A DNA stretch of 64,000 nucleotides from CAYJAZ01 sp964369185 (GCA_964369185.1 CAYJEN010000003.1:28200-92199); one strand, 5' to 3'. Counted from the first letter of the stretch, positions 52,058 to 61,557 are shown. Notes: generated by a model from the letters alone, not told the origin. Numbers and translations: made by a program.

Positions 52058-54517
52058 TTATATATCTAGGTCTTGAACTGTGAGAGCATTACGAACAATA
52101 AAGTCACGTCTTGCTTCAACTTTATCACCCATGAGTTCTTCAAATGCATCTGACGCTTCTTCTGCATCTTCGATATTTACTCGAAGAAGAACACGGTTTT
52201 CAGGATTCATGGTAGTAACCCAAAGCTGTTCAGGGTTCATTTCACCAAGACCTTTATAGCGTTGGATTTGATAGCCTTTTCTTGCTTCTGTATAAGCAAG
52301 TTCACGCAGTGCAAATACATCTGTCACAGGGGTTTCGTTATCTTTATTGATAAGAGCAACTTCAAAAGCATCTGCAAGTGTTAAGTCGCAGTCATCATAA
52401 ATCGCTTCAAGAGCCGCTTTTGATGCTCTGAATAATCTTGATTGGAAGAATTCAAGAGGAAGACGTGTTCTGTGCCCGCCTCTATCTTCAAAGAGGAAGA
52501 AGAAGCGTTCATTTTCTTCACTTTCTTCTCTTTCAACTTCCACAGTATATTCAACTGAGTTGATTTTTTCTATAAATTCTTTTGGAAGTTCTTCAGAAAC
52601 AAGTTTTCCTTCCTCAATAAATTGTTCGCCTGTATAAGAAATCAAGCTTAAGAATAAAGGTGAGTAGATTGCACTGTTTTCTGCATCTCTTACTTTCTTT
52701 CTAAGTTCGTCGATACGGCGAAGTAAATCTTTAAACAAGTCACCTTCGATAACTGTATCTTTATTTGTGCGAACTTTAATATTTTCTTCAAGACGTGAAA
52801 GGAGGAATTCATCAAGATCGCTATCGTCTTTGAGGAATTTTTCCATTCTTGAATTGTGGATTCTATAAAGTGGCGGTTGTGCTACAAATAAGTGACCACG
52901 AGTGATAAGTTCTTTAAAGTTACGGAAGAAGAAAGTAAGAAGAAGTGTTCTGATGTGTGCACCGTCAACGTCAGCATCTGTCATGATAACAACCTTATGA
53001 TAGCGCAATTTATTGTAATCGGTATCATCATCACCGATACCTGCGCCCATAGCTGTAATCATTGCACGAATTTCTTTATTCGCAAGCATTTTATCAAAAC
53101 GAGTACGTTCAGTATTTAAGATTTTACCTCTAAGTGGTAGAATAGCTTGAATACGTGGATCACGTCCTTGTTTTGCAGAACCGCCCGCAGAGTCACCTTC
53201 AACGATGAAAACTTCGCATTCGCTTGGGTCTTTTGATTGGCAATCAGCCAATTTACCCGGAAGTGCGTTATCGGTAAGCGAACCTTTTCTACGTACAAGC
53301 TCTTTAGCTTTACGAGCAGCTTCTCTTGCGTGTGCCGCATCGAGAGCTTTTTCGATAATCATACGAGCTTCTTTAGGATTTTCTTGGAAATATGTATCTA
53401 ATGCTTGATAAACAATACCGGAAACAATACCACTCATTTCACTGTTACCAAGTTTAGTTTTTGTTTGACCTTCAAACTGTGGTTGTGGCAATTTAACAGA
53501 AAGAACAGCAGTTAAACCTTCACGAACATCATCACCGGAAAGAGTTCCGCCTTTAATTTTCTTAGTTAAATCCGGTTGGGATTTAATATAGCTGTTAATT
53601 GCACGAGTAAGCGCAGTTTTAAAACCTGCTAAGTGAGTTCCACCTTCTTTTGTACGAATATTGTTCGCAAAAGTCAGCATATTTTCTTGATAGCTGGCAT
53701 TGTATTGGAGTGCAAATTCAACTGTACAGTTTTGTTCAACTCCGTCACCCTCAACAATAGTGTGAATTCCCATTGCATTAGAGTTTAAATCTTTTACGAA
53801 TTGAACTATACCGCCATCAGCACGGAAAAGGTGTTTTTCACCACTACGCTCATCATAGCATTCAATTTCAAGACCTTTGTTGAGGTATGCAAGTTCTTCA
53901 AAGCGTTTTTTGAGTGTATCGTAGGAAAATTCAGAAGTTTCAAAAATAGTATCATCTGGGAGGAAGTGAACGCTTGTACCGTGCGAATCTATTTCGCCAA
54001 TTACTTCAAGACCTGTTACAGGATTACCACGTTCGTAACGTTGGCGGTATCTCATACCATCACGACGAACTGTAACAATCAACCAGTCAGAAAGTGCGTT
54101 AACGCATGATACACCAACACCGTGGAGACCACCGGAAACTTTATAAGCATCGTTATCGAATTTACCGCCGGCGTGCAGTTTTGTCATAACAACTTGAACT
54201 GCTGGTACGCCTTCTTTCGGGTGAATATCAACTGGGATACCACGACCGTTATCTCTAACAGTCACGGAGTTATCTACATGTAATGTAACTTCGATGCGAG
54301 TACAATACCCCGCCATCGCTTCATCTATTGAGTTGTCAACAACTTCATATACCAAGTGGTGAAGCCCTCGAACATCAGTAGAACCAATATACATAGCTGG
54401 GCGTTTACGAACGGCAGCAAGACCTTCTAATACTGTAATTGCTGAGGCATTATAAGCATTTGTGGTGCTTGTTGAACTTTCATGGTATTCCGGTTTAAGG
54501 CTATTTTGATCGGACAT
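52058..54517 (-). CDS. gyrB: DNA gyrase subunit B
   Basis: 819 aa. The ATPase domain starts with GLAAVRKRPAMYIG and has the GHKL motifs EVVDNSIDEAMAG and VRDNGRGIPVDIHP, with HGVGVSCVNALS. The TOPRIM domain contains FIVEGDSAGGSAKQGRD and IMTDADVDGAHIRTLLL. The C-terminal QRYKGLGEMNPEQLW is typical. It is first in a gyrB-gyrA-ilvN run. dnaA, dnaN and recF are not nearby, so this is not the classic oriC region. A repeat element lies upstream. Confidence 0.97.
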   Translation of the reverse strand: MSDQNSLKPEYHESSTSTTNAYNASAITVLEGLAAVRKRPAMYIGSTDVRGLHHLVYEVVDNSIDEAMAGYCTRIEVTLHVDNSVTVRDNGRGIPVDIHPKEGVPAVQVVMTKLHAGGKFDNDAYKVSGGLHGVGVSCVNALSDWLIVTVRRDGMRYRQRYERGNPVTGLEVIGEIDSHGTSVHFLPDDTIFETSEFSYDTLKKRFEELAYLNKGLEIECYDERSGEKHLFRADGGIVQFVKDLNSNAMGIHTIVEGDGVEQNCTVEFALQYNASYQENMLTFANNIRTKEGGTHLAGFKTALTRAINSYIKSQPDLTKKIKGGTLSGDDVREGLTAVLSVKLPQPQFEGQTKTKLGNSEMSGIVSGIVYQALDTYFQENPKEARMIIEKALDAAHAREAARKAKELVRRKGSLTDNALPGKLADCQSKDPSECEVFIVEGDSAGGSAKQGRDPRIQAILPLRGKILNTERTRFDKMLANKEIRAMITAMGAGIGDDDTDYNKLRYHKVVIMTDADVDGAHIRTLLLTFFFRNFKELITRGHLFVAQPPLYRIHNSRMEKFLKDDSDLDEFLLSRLEENIKVRTNKDTVIEGDLFKDLLRRIDELRKKVRDAENSAIYSPLFLSLISYTGEQFIEEGKLVSEELPKEFIEKINSVEYTVEVEREESEENERFFFLFEDRGGHRTRLPLEFFQSRLFRASKAALEAIYDDCDLTLADAFEVALINKDNETPVTDVFALRELAYTEARKGYQIQRYKGLGEMNPEQLWVTTMNPENRVLLRVNIEDAEEASDAFEELMGDKVEARRDFIVRNALTVQDLDI

Positions 54518-54630
54518 TCCTACATCCTTATATTAAAATCTTATTAACTGGTTGAAAATAGCATTTTTTCAAACAAAAGTGAAGTCTTTTTTTTCATCAA
54601 AAAAATGTAGATTTTTTATTAATTTTATTT

Positions 54631-54980
54631 TTTGCCTTCGGCGACCAAGGGAACTTTTCCCACGGAAATAATCCCCTTTGGAAACCCTATTTCTTCCCGA
54701 CTCGTTCCTCGTCAGAAAGGAATATGTTCTCCCAAAAAGAATATTTCCTTTAGCTCCAAAATAAAGAAATCTTCCACGATGGTGTCGTCAAATAAAAAAT
54801 AAACTTCATTCTTAAACTATAATCGATAAATCTAGAAACACACTCTAAGAGAACTAAATTCTTTTGATGATAAAGGAAGAGTTTTATTTGAAAATTCATT
54901 TTCCTTTTCGATGAGGAACGAATCGAAAAGAAAAGGGGCTTCCAAAGGGAAAAGTTCCCTTTGGCCGTCGGAGACAAAAA
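54631..54980. repeat. ~350-bp element with long imperfect terminal inverted repeats
   Basis: The left end (from 54631) reads CCTTCGGCGACCAAGGGAAC, then TTTTCCC, CCCCTTTGGAA and CTCGTTCCTCGTCAGAAAGG in order. The right end, read on the other strand from about 54980, has GTCTCCGACGGCCAAAGGGA, ACTTTTCCC, CTTTGGAAGCCCC and GATTCGTTCCTCATCGAAAAGG in the same order. Each arm is about 90-100 bases. The centre has no coding potential and contains TCTAGAAACACACTCTA. It fills the gap between gyrB and aat. Confidence 0.7.
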
Positions 54981-54995
54981 AAGAAAAAATTGAAA

Positions 54996-55670
54996 TTATT
55001 CTTTAGGATTTATAGCGTAAAATAATCTTTGCATAAAATCGTTACGAGATATTTCTTTAGCTCCGAATTTTAACATATGAGATGAAGTTTGCTGACAATC
55101 TATAAGCGTGCAACCTGCTTTTCTAAAGTCCTCCACCATTGTGACAAAGGCTACTTTAGAAGCATTTGCTTCTTTATAAAACATGGATTCGCCAAAGAAG
55201 GCTGTTCCGAGCATAACTCCGTAGAGTCCGCCTACAAGTTTATCTTCGTTCCACGCTTCTATTGAGTGAGCATACCCGAGAGCATTTAGACGAACATAAG
55301 CTTCAATCATTTCGGGTTGAATCCAAGTTCCGTGCTGACCTGGTCGATAAGAATCTGCACAATTTTGAATAACTTCTCTGAATGCAAGATTGTATGTAAT
55401 GGTGAAAATTTTTTTCTTGATAGTTTTTTCTAATGATTTTGAAATGATAAGTTCGTCAGGAATAAGAACGCAACGAGGATTAGGACTCCACCACATTATT
55501 GGTGAGTCTTCACTATACCATGGGAATATTCCATTTGCATAAGCTTTTACAAGTCTAGCAGGGGTTAAATCGCCTCCAACGGCTAATAAACCTGAACTTT
55601 TTGCCTGTGCTACGGGTGGAAAATCTTCGATGGCGTCTAAATCTAGGAGTTGTACTGACATATTACGCAT
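54996..55670 (-). CDS. aat: Leucyl/phenylalanyl-tRNA--protein transferase
   Basis: 224 aa. It adds Leu or Phe from tRNA to N-terminal Arg or Lys of proteins, marking them for ClpAP/ClpS (N-end rule). Family motifs are GLLAVGGDLTPARLVKAYANGIFPWY in parts (GGDLTP, GIFPWY), MWWSPNPRCVL, GYAHSIEAW and GGLYGVMLGTAFFGESMF. A second Met three codons in (55661) could also be the start. It is the last gene in a minus-strand run from ftsH. Confidence 0.95.
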   Translation of the reverse strand: MRNMSVQLLDLDAIEDFPPVAQAKSSGLLAVGGDLTPARLVKAYANGIFPWYSEDSPIMWWSPNPRCVLIPDELIISKSLEKTIKKKIFTITYNLAFREVIQNCADSYRPGQHGTWIQPEMIEAYVRLNALGYAHSIEAWNEDKLVGGLYGVMLGTAFFGESMFYKEANASKVAFVTMVEDFRKAGCTLIDCQQTSSHMLKFGAKEISRNDFMQRLFYAINPKE

Positions 55671-55747
55671 ATCTTTACCGATTAAATTATATTGTGATTC
55701 TATTAATTTAAATCGGAAATTATTTAAAAAACTATAGATAAATCTTA

Positions 55748-56728
55748 TTATTTTTGTTTACATATTTCAAAAACTCTGTAGTAAGGTTCACAATTGTTGT
55801 ATAAACAAGCTTCCTCATAAGAATCGCACATAAGTGGAGTATTTTCTTGTAGTTGAGCAATTGTTCCACGCAAAATCATAAAGTTTGAGTAAAGATTATC
55901 AGTTTTTTTCATCGTGGAAAGACTCGCTTCATTTATGCTTTCAGCTAGATATATTTCGCCTCGTCTTAATGCTGTGATAACACGTAAATACTCAGAATAG
56001 AGATTAGAATTTTCACCCATAGAATCTAATATTTCAAGAGCTTTTTGTGCTCTGTCGTTATAAAGATATATTTCTGCAAGAGCATTATTAAGCGAGATTG
56101 GATAGGGGATAGAAGTAGGATTTTTTTCAAATCTATCTAGTAAGATATTATAATTATTTAAATTTCCACTATTGTTTTTAAATTCATCTTCAAGAGAAGT
56201 TATAAGAATCAAAAGATTTGCAATGTCTTTTACTTGCTTTTCATTGATTGAATCGGAATGAGAAAAACTTTTTTCAAGCTTTGTAAGGATTTTTTTCTTA
56301 TCTTTTTCTAGTTGAGAAATTTGAAAGAGTAAGAGTTTTTTATCTAAGCTTTTTCTTAAGTTATTGGAGGTATCAGTCGGAGATGAAATGTTTGCATACG
56401 CTGTATACTGAACAAAGTCACTATCTGCAAAACGTTGAAGACTATTATCTATGGTATCTGTAAAAACTATTTGTGTACTAAGGCTTAAGAGAGCTTGCAG
56501 CGTTTCAGAATCTAAATTTAAAAAGCGTATAGTTTGTTCTATGGTATGTTCCGTGACAAGTTTTGATAAAATATAGTCTTGAAGTTGTGCGCGTGTATAA
56601 AGTTGAATTTCTTCCTCGCTCAGTGAAGAGGGAACTTTTAAAGATAGTCTATGAGAAAGTTCAGTTGCTATTGAAACTTGACTGAAAATCAATAAAAAGA
56701 AACAAATGAATAAAGATGTTTTTTTCAT
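55748..56728 (-). CDS. Exported helical protein of unknown function, coupled to CdaR
   Basis: 326 aa, not recognised. Signal peptide (1-21, ending SIATE). The rest is nearly all alpha-helical, with TPR- or Sel1-like segments in the C-terminal half (LNNALAEIYLYNDRAQKALE). Four cysteines occur close to the C-terminus (CDSYEEACLYNNCEPYYRVF and CKQ), probably two disulfides. The ATG overlaps the cdaR stop by four bases (ATGA), so it is translated with CdaR and likely acts outside the membrane, where CdaR domains also lie. Confidence 0.65.
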   Translation of the reverse strand: MKKTSLFICFFLLIFSQVSIATELSHRLSLKVPSSLSEEEIQLYTRAQLQDYILSKLVTEHTIEQTIRFLNLDSETLQALLSLSTQIVFTDTIDNSLQRFADSDFVQYTAYANISSPTDTSNNLRKSLDKKLLLFQISQLEKDKKKILTKLEKSFSHSDSINEKQVKDIANLLILITSLEDEFKNNSGNLNNYNILLDRFEKNPTSIPYPISLNNALAEIYLYNDRAQKALEILDSMGENSNLYSEYLRVITALRRGEIYLAESINEASLSTMKKTDNLYSNFMILRGTIAQLQENTPLMCDSYEEACLYNNCEPYYRVFEICKQK

Positions 56729-57675
56729 TGTGCTGACTTTTGAATTTTAACAGTTTCTGGTTTCATTTCTAAAATAGTGAAATGTTCCGGTAGGTTTATT
56801 TCAAGATTGACGGTTTCTTCTGAAATTCCACTTGGCTGTGCTATAACTTGCAGTTGAGCAAGAATTTCTTCTTCATTCTCTAATACTTTAGGTATTTCTA
56901 GTTTCACTTTCACTTTTTGTTTTTTGAAGGTATAGAGTGAAGTGTCTTCGTCTGTAACTATAACAATATCTTTACTGAGGCTAACTTCTTTAAATTCTCT
57001 TTCAACTTCATAAGATACCGTAACAATAGGTGTGTTAACTTCCACTAATGGAGGAATAATAATAGCTACAGATTGAGTAAATACACCTGTAGTTTCTGAT
57101 GTTGGCGGATTAAAAGGAACAAGCAATCTTGTAAGTTGAGAGATTAAACTTTCTGCACCTTTTGCGGTTACTTTATCAGTAAGGAGTTTTATATCTTTGG
57201 TAATAAATCCATTTTTTACTTCTGTGGAATCTACAAGCAGTAATTCGAGAGGAACTTCTTTTTCTGCTATTTTCTCGCTTACAACTACAAGCTGAGTCGG
57301 CTGCACACTCATTATTTCAAAATCTTCAAATTCTTGTGAAGTTCCAAAGTCAAGTTGAATAAGGTTTGCACCATTTTCTATATTTGTTAAATCAACTGCA
57401 TGTGTAAGAGTTTTACCATCTAGGCGTGATAAAAGTTGTGATGAGCCTTTGAGTCGTATTGATGCATAATTTTGTAAATTGTCACGAAGGATAAGGTTGT
57501 CGGGAAGACCAACATAATCTAGGCGCACTTCAAAAGAGAGTTCACTTTGTTCACGCTCGGTCACTGAAAACCATAATAAGCAAGCGATGATAAAAGAAAA
57601 CATCAAATGTAATACATTCTCTTTTCTAGGGATTATACGATAAATAGCACGTTTAAAATTACTTTTGGTTTGCAT
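56725..57675 (-). CDS. cdaR: CdaR/YbbR-domain protein, regulator of the diadenylate cyclase
   Basis: 316 aa with one N-terminal TM (about 23-40) and three or so extracytoplasmic YbbR repeats (for example VRLDYVGLPDNLILRDN and EVPLELLLVDSTEVKNG). In Firmicutes CdaR binds and regulates the membrane cyclase CdaA. The gene overlaps the end of cdaA (57659-57675) and the start of the unknown gene at 56728. Proteins with this domain vary in sequence, so the call rests on domain pattern and context. Confidence 0.85.
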   Translation of the reverse strand: MQTKSNFKRAIYRIIPRKENVLHLMFSFIIACLLWFSVTEREQSELSFEVRLDYVGLPDNLILRDNLQNYASIRLKGSSQLLSRLDGKTLTHAVDLTNIENGANLIQLDFGTSQEFEDFEIMSVQPTQLVVVSEKIAEKEVPLELLLVDSTEVKNGFITKDIKLLTDKVTAKGAESLISQLTRLLVPFNPPTSETTGVFTQSVAIIIPPLVEVNTPIVTVSYEVEREFKEVSLSKDIVIVTDEDTSLYTFKKQKVKVKLEIPKVLENEEEILAQLQVIAQPSGISEETVNLEINLPEHFTILEMKPETVKIQKSAQ

Positions 57676-58399
57676 TTCTCAACATCCTTTCAAAGCGTTG
57701 CTTTGTAAGTGGATTAGAAAGATTACCATTCTGAGCAATTGTTACCTCTCCACGCTCTTCTGAAACAACAATTGCAATAGCATCACTTACTTCTGTAATA
57801 CCAAGAGCGGCTCTGTGCCTTGTTCCGAAATGTTGTCTTTCACCGCCTGCAAGTGGTAGGATACAGCCGCCGGCTTTAACTCTTGCTCTTTTATCAATGA
57901 TAACTGCACCATCGTGTAGAGGCGTTTTAGGGAAAAAGATTGTTTCTAATAAGTCAGAGCTAAGTCGAGCATCAATATTAACCCCTTGATTTGCTACATC
58001 ACCAAGTGGCATTTGAGATTCCAGAATAATAAGTGCTCCTATTCTTTTTTCTGACATATTAAAGCAGGAATTTGAAAGTATAGCAATAGCATCATCTTGA
58101 TATTTTTGCTTTGAACCAAATATAGATTTAAAATTGAGGTTTGAAAGAGCTTGTCTTATATCTTCATGGAAAAGAATAACAATCACAAGGAAGATTGACG
58201 AAAATACATTTTCAAAGATGAATACGACCGCATGTAAATCAAAAATCTGAGCTATCACATATAAAACAAGCAAAAAGAACAGCCCGTTTATAGCTGCAAC
58301 TGCCCTTGTTCCTCTTACAAAAAGAATTACGTAGTATATAAGAAGAGTTACAAGAAGAATATCTATGGCATCGTACCATGTGAAGGTAAAATTCGTCAA
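57659..58399 (-). CDS. cdaA: Diadenylate cyclase CdaA (c-di-AMP synthase)
   Basis: 246 aa from TTG at 58399, chosen because TTGGAG lies six to seven bases upstream and the resulting N-terminus (TNFTFTWYDAIDILLV) fits the family. A longer frame to a GTG at 58441 begins inside a hairpin and is unlikely. Three TM segments (about 10-80) are followed by the DAC domain (about 100-230), with the catalytic DGA motif in LHDGAVIID and RHR in GTRHRAALG. It makes c-di-AMP from two ATP. cdaR follows with overlap. The glmM gene that often follows is missing. Confidence 0.92.
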   Translation of the reverse strand: MTNFTFTWYDAIDILLVTLLIYYVILFVRGTRAVAAINGLFFLLVLYVIAQIFDLHAVVFIFENVFSSIFLVIVILFHEDIRQALSNLNFKSIFGSKQKYQDDAIAILSNSCFNMSEKRIGALIILESQMPLGDVANQGVNIDARLSSDLLETIFFPKTPLHDGAVIIDKRARVKAGGCILPLAGGERQHFGTRHRAALGITEVSDAIAIVVSEERGEVTIAQNGNLSNPLTKQRFERMLRNANQK

Positions 58400-58424
58400 A
58401 ATAAACTCCAATACGTTAGATTTC

Positions 58425-58475
58425 TTGAGGGGAAAAACCACGTTTTTTTGAAAAAAACGAGTTTTTTCCCCTCAA
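58425..58475. repeat. Palindrome, GAGGGGAAAA type, ahead of cdaA
   Basis: TTGAGGGG (58425-58432) pairs with CCCCTCAA (58468-58475), and inside it CGTTTTTTT pairs with AAAAAAACG around one base. It is between folP and cdaA on the minus strand and could end or slow folP transcripts. Confidence 0.75.
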
Positions 58476-58547
58476 ACTCCCCTTTTCCTTAAAAAACAAT
58501 TTTTACCTTAATAAACTACAAGTAGAAGAGATCTCTATTAAAGTATG

Positions 58548-59387
58548 TTAATTTATAGTTTCTAGCCTTCTTCCAAGCAATAGAGCCTGCTTAGTTGCTT
58601 GCACATTATGAACTCTATGGTGAATATAGTTCTTTTGTTGCAGCAGAACACTTGCACACGCTGTCATACTATCAAGTTCTTGAGTGCTACCCGGCTCGAT
58701 TGAAAGAAGAAGTCTAAGCCAAGATTTACGAGATACAGCAGCCATAAGAGGTAGACCAAGAGTTGAAAATCTTTCGCCGGCATTCATAAGAGCTAAGTTC
58801 TGTTCTAGATTTTTACCAAATCCGATGCCGGGGTCAAGTATAACTTTTTCGATTGGGAAATTTGCTTTTTGTAAAATATTCAAACGTTCTTCAAAAAATG
58901 AAAATACAGTATCAACAACATCATCGTATTGAATATTTTGTTGCATTGTATCAGGAGTACCTTGGCAGTGCATCATAACGTAATAGGGCTTGTATTGAGC
59001 AAGTACATCTACCAGTTCAGGTTCCCATTGAAAAGCGGAAATATCGTTTATGCAGAAAATATTTTTTTCTAGCACTTTTTTTGCTACGTCAGCTCGCCAA
59101 GTATCGACTGAAATTTTGCTGAGGAGTTCTTTATCAGAATTTTCGATAGAGGAAAGTACAGGTTCAAGTCTTGTCCATTCTTCCTCTGCACTGATAAATT
59201 CGGAGGTAGGACGAGAAGATGCCGCGCCTAAATCTAGGTAATCGGCGCCGTCTTGAATAAGCTTTAAACACTGAGAGTGAGCACTCTCTTTTTCAAGAAA
59301 GAGCCCACCATCAGAAAATGAGTCCGGGGTAATATTAACAATGCCCCAAATTTTTGGAGCATTGTTAAAATGATTATTTATTATCAT
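58548..59387 (-). CDS. folP: Dihydropteroate synthase
   Basis: 279 aa. It joins p-aminobenzoate to dihydropterin pyrophosphate in folate synthesis and is the sulfonamide target. Motifs visible are WGIVNITPDSFSDGG, GADYLDLGAASSRPTS, the DTWRADVAKKVL region and LDPGIGFGKNLEQN, with the C-terminal SRKSWL. It is 25 bases downstream of ftsH, and the ftsH-folP pair is common in this group. Confidence 0.95.
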   Translation of the reverse strand: MIINNHFNNAPKIWGIVNITPDSFSDGGLFLEKESAHSQCLKLIQDGADYLDLGAASSRPTSEFISAEEEWTRLEPVLSSIENSDKELLSKISVDTWRADVAKKVLEKNIFCINDISAFQWEPELVDVLAQYKPYYVMMHCQGTPDTMQQNIQYDDVVDTVFSFFEERLNILQKANFPIEKVILDPGIGFGKNLEQNLALMNAGERFSTLGLPLMAAVSRKSWLRLLLSIEPGSTQELDSMTACASVLLQQKNYIHHRVHNVQATKQALLLGRRLETIN

Positions 59388-59412
59388 TATTTATTTAGTC
59401 TTTTTTTTGATT

Positions 59413-61323
59413 CTATTTATTTTCTTTGTCATCATCGAAAATAAAGTCTTCAGAACTATCTTCGACTTCTTTGGCAGAATTTTCCCTAACTTCGTTTTGA
59501 GAAGTCCCGATATCATAGGGAGGCAATTCTTTGCCCTCCATGATGTTGTCAATATCTTCACCTGAAATTGTTTCACGTTCTAGAAGAGCATTTGCAATTG
59601 CATGAAGAGCATCAATATTGTCAAGAAGAAGTTGTTTGCATAAGTCATGCGCTTGAGAGATAATTCTTTTTACTTCTGTATCAACAATACGAGCTGTTTC
59701 TTCGCTTACACCGCGGCTTGAAGTAAGTTCCCTTCCAAGAAAAGGTTCACTGCTTTGTTCGCCAATAGCTTGTGGTCCTACGGTATCAGACATACCCCAT
59801 TCACAAACCATTTTACGTGCAAGTTTAGAAGCTCTTTCAATATCGTTACCGGCACCGGTTGTGATATCGTCCATAATCAATTCTTCAGCAACACGACCCG
59901 CCATAAGAACTGCGATATTACCTTCTAAGAACCCGCGTGAGTATCCGTGTCTGTCTTCTTCAGGTAATTGCATGGTTACACCAAGAGCTCTACCACGAGG
60001 AATGATACTTACTTTATGGACAGGATCAGCTTTTGGAAGAAGCTTTGCTACAAGAGCATGGCCGGCTTCATGGTAAGCTGTGATACGTTTTTCTTCATCT
60101 GAAAGAATAAGAGAGCGACGTTCACGTCCCATAAGAATTTTATCTTTAGCGTATTCAAAATCAGACATATTAAGCTGATTTTTATTCTTTTTAGCAGCTT
60201 GAAGGGCAGCTTCGTTTACAAGGTTTTCTAAGTCCGCACCTGAGAAACCAGGAGTTCCTTTTGCAAGAACATCAATATTAACGTCTTCCGCAATAGGTGT
60301 TTTCTTTGCATGAACAGCGATGATGTGCTGTCTACCTTTTAAGTCAGGAGTTGGAACGATAACTTGTCTATCGAAACGACCGGGACGAAGAAGAGCAGGG
60401 TCAAGAACGTCAGGTCTGTTTGTAGCGGCAATAAGGATAACACCTTCATTAGATTCAAAACCATCCATCTCAACAAGGAGCTGGTTTAAGGTTTGTTCTC
60501 TCTCATCGTGTCCACCACCTATACCAACGCCACGTTGTCTACCAACTGCGTCAATCTCATCTATGAAGATAAGGCAAGGAGCGTTCTTTTTACCTTGAAC
60601 GAACAAATCACGTACACGAGATGCACCAACACCAACGAACATTTCAACAAAATCAGAACCTGAAATTGAAAAGAAAGGAACGCCAGCTTCACCGGCAACA
60701 GCTCTTGCAAGAAGGGTTTTACCTGTCCCCGGAGGGCCTACTAATAAAACACCTTTAGGGATTCTACCGCCCAAACGTGTAAACTTTTTAGGGTTTGATA
60801 AAAATTCAACAACTTCAACGAGTTCGTCTTTTGCTTCATCAACGCCGGCTACATCTTGGAATGTAACTCTGCCTTGCTCTTGATTTAGCATACGTGCGCG
60901 GGAACGACCAAAGCTCATAGCTCCGCCTTTACCGCCGACTCCTCCATTCATTTGTCGCATAAAGAAAATCCACACACCAATTAAAAGAAGCATAGGGAAC
61001 CATGATATGAGTAGAGTCATATAAAATGGTGGTTCTTCCGGTGCTTGAGCTTTGATTACTACATTATGATTAAGTAGTTGTGCTACAAGACCCGGGTCGT
61101 CCGGTGTGTAGGTTTGGAAGCTTCCGCCGGTTGTAGTAGTGCCTTTTATAACTCTGTCGATAATTGCAACTTCAGCAATATTTCCGTTATCAACTTGAGC
61201 TATAAACTCACTATAAGGCATTTCATTTTTGGTAGTTGTTGGAGCACTGAACATATTAAAGATAAGCAGCACCGCAAATGCTATCATTAGCCATAGCAAA
61301 GAATTTCTAGAGAATTGATTCAA
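59413..61323 (-). CDS. ftsH: ATP-dependent zinc metalloprotease FtsH
   Basis: 636 aa membrane-bound AAA+ protease. Two TM segments (about 8-28 and 100-120), AAA domain with GPPGTGKT (Walker A), IFIDEIDAVGRQRG and the SRH region RPGRFDRQVIV, and the zinc protease motif HEAGH. The start is TTG at 61323: AAGGAGG lies five bases upstream, and an ATG at 61344 has no ribosome site. The acidic C-terminal tail (about 590-636) is longer than in E. coli. It degrades membrane and short-lived proteins. Confidence 0.96.
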   Translation of the reverse strand: MNQFSRNSLLWLMIAFAVLLIFNMFSAPTTTKNEMPYSEFIAQVDNGNIAEVAIIDRVIKGTTTTGGSFQTYTPDDPGLVAQLLNHNVVIKAQAPEEPPFYMTLLISWFPMLLLIGVWIFFMRQMNGGVGGKGGAMSFGRSRARMLNQEQGRVTFQDVAGVDEAKDELVEVVEFLSNPKKFTRLGGRIPKGVLLVGPPGTGKTLLARAVAGEAGVPFFSISGSDFVEMFVGVGASRVRDLFVQGKKNAPCLIFIDEIDAVGRQRGVGIGGGHDEREQTLNQLLVEMDGFESNEGVILIAATNRPDVLDPALLRPGRFDRQVIVPTPDLKGRQHIIAVHAKKTPIAEDVNIDVLAKGTPGFSGADLENLVNEAALQAAKKNKNQLNMSDFEYAKDKILMGRERRSLILSDEEKRITAYHEAGHALVAKLLPKADPVHKVSIIPRGRALGVTMQLPEEDRHGYSRGFLEGNIAVLMAGRVAEELIMDDITTGAGNDIERASKLARKMVCEWGMSDTVGPQAIGEQSSEPFLGRELTSSRGVSEETARIVDTEVKRIISQAHDLCKQLLLDNIDALHAIANALLERETISGEDIDNIMEGKELPPYDIGTSQNEVRENSAKEVEDSSEDFIFDDDKENK

Positions 61324-61374
61324 TGTAGCCTCCTTCGGCAACATATATAGTTTAGATTTTAGCTTGTAAATTCA

Positions 61375-61403
61375 ATAGTAATACCTCTTTAATGATTTGG
61401 CAA
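61375..61403 (-). promoter_or_regulatory. Candidate promoter for the ftsH-folP-cdaA operon
   Basis: On the minus strand, TTGCCA (61403-61398), a 17-base spacer and TACTAT (61380-61375), 52 bases before the TTG start of ftsH. This fits the sigma-70 pattern well. Confidence 0.55.
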
Positions 61404-61557
61404 GTTCTTAATTTTCACTAATGGAAATTTTTTTCGTCAAAATATCGGAGTTTGAACAATATTTCATATTTATAGAAAGCTTAATAGCAAAACCCTTTCT
61501 TTTGAGTTATAAAAAAGTCAAAAAAAGGGTTTCGTTTTTATATTTGTTTTGAATTTA

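Noticed and set aside
54750..54977. Minus-strand ORF of 75 codons upstream of gyrB
   Set aside because: It lies inside the terminal-repeat element, has no ribosome site and its composition follows the repeat.
52058..54995. Replication origin near gyrB
   Set aside because: No dnaA, dnaN or recF and no cluster of DnaA boxes; the upstream gap is an inverted-repeat element.
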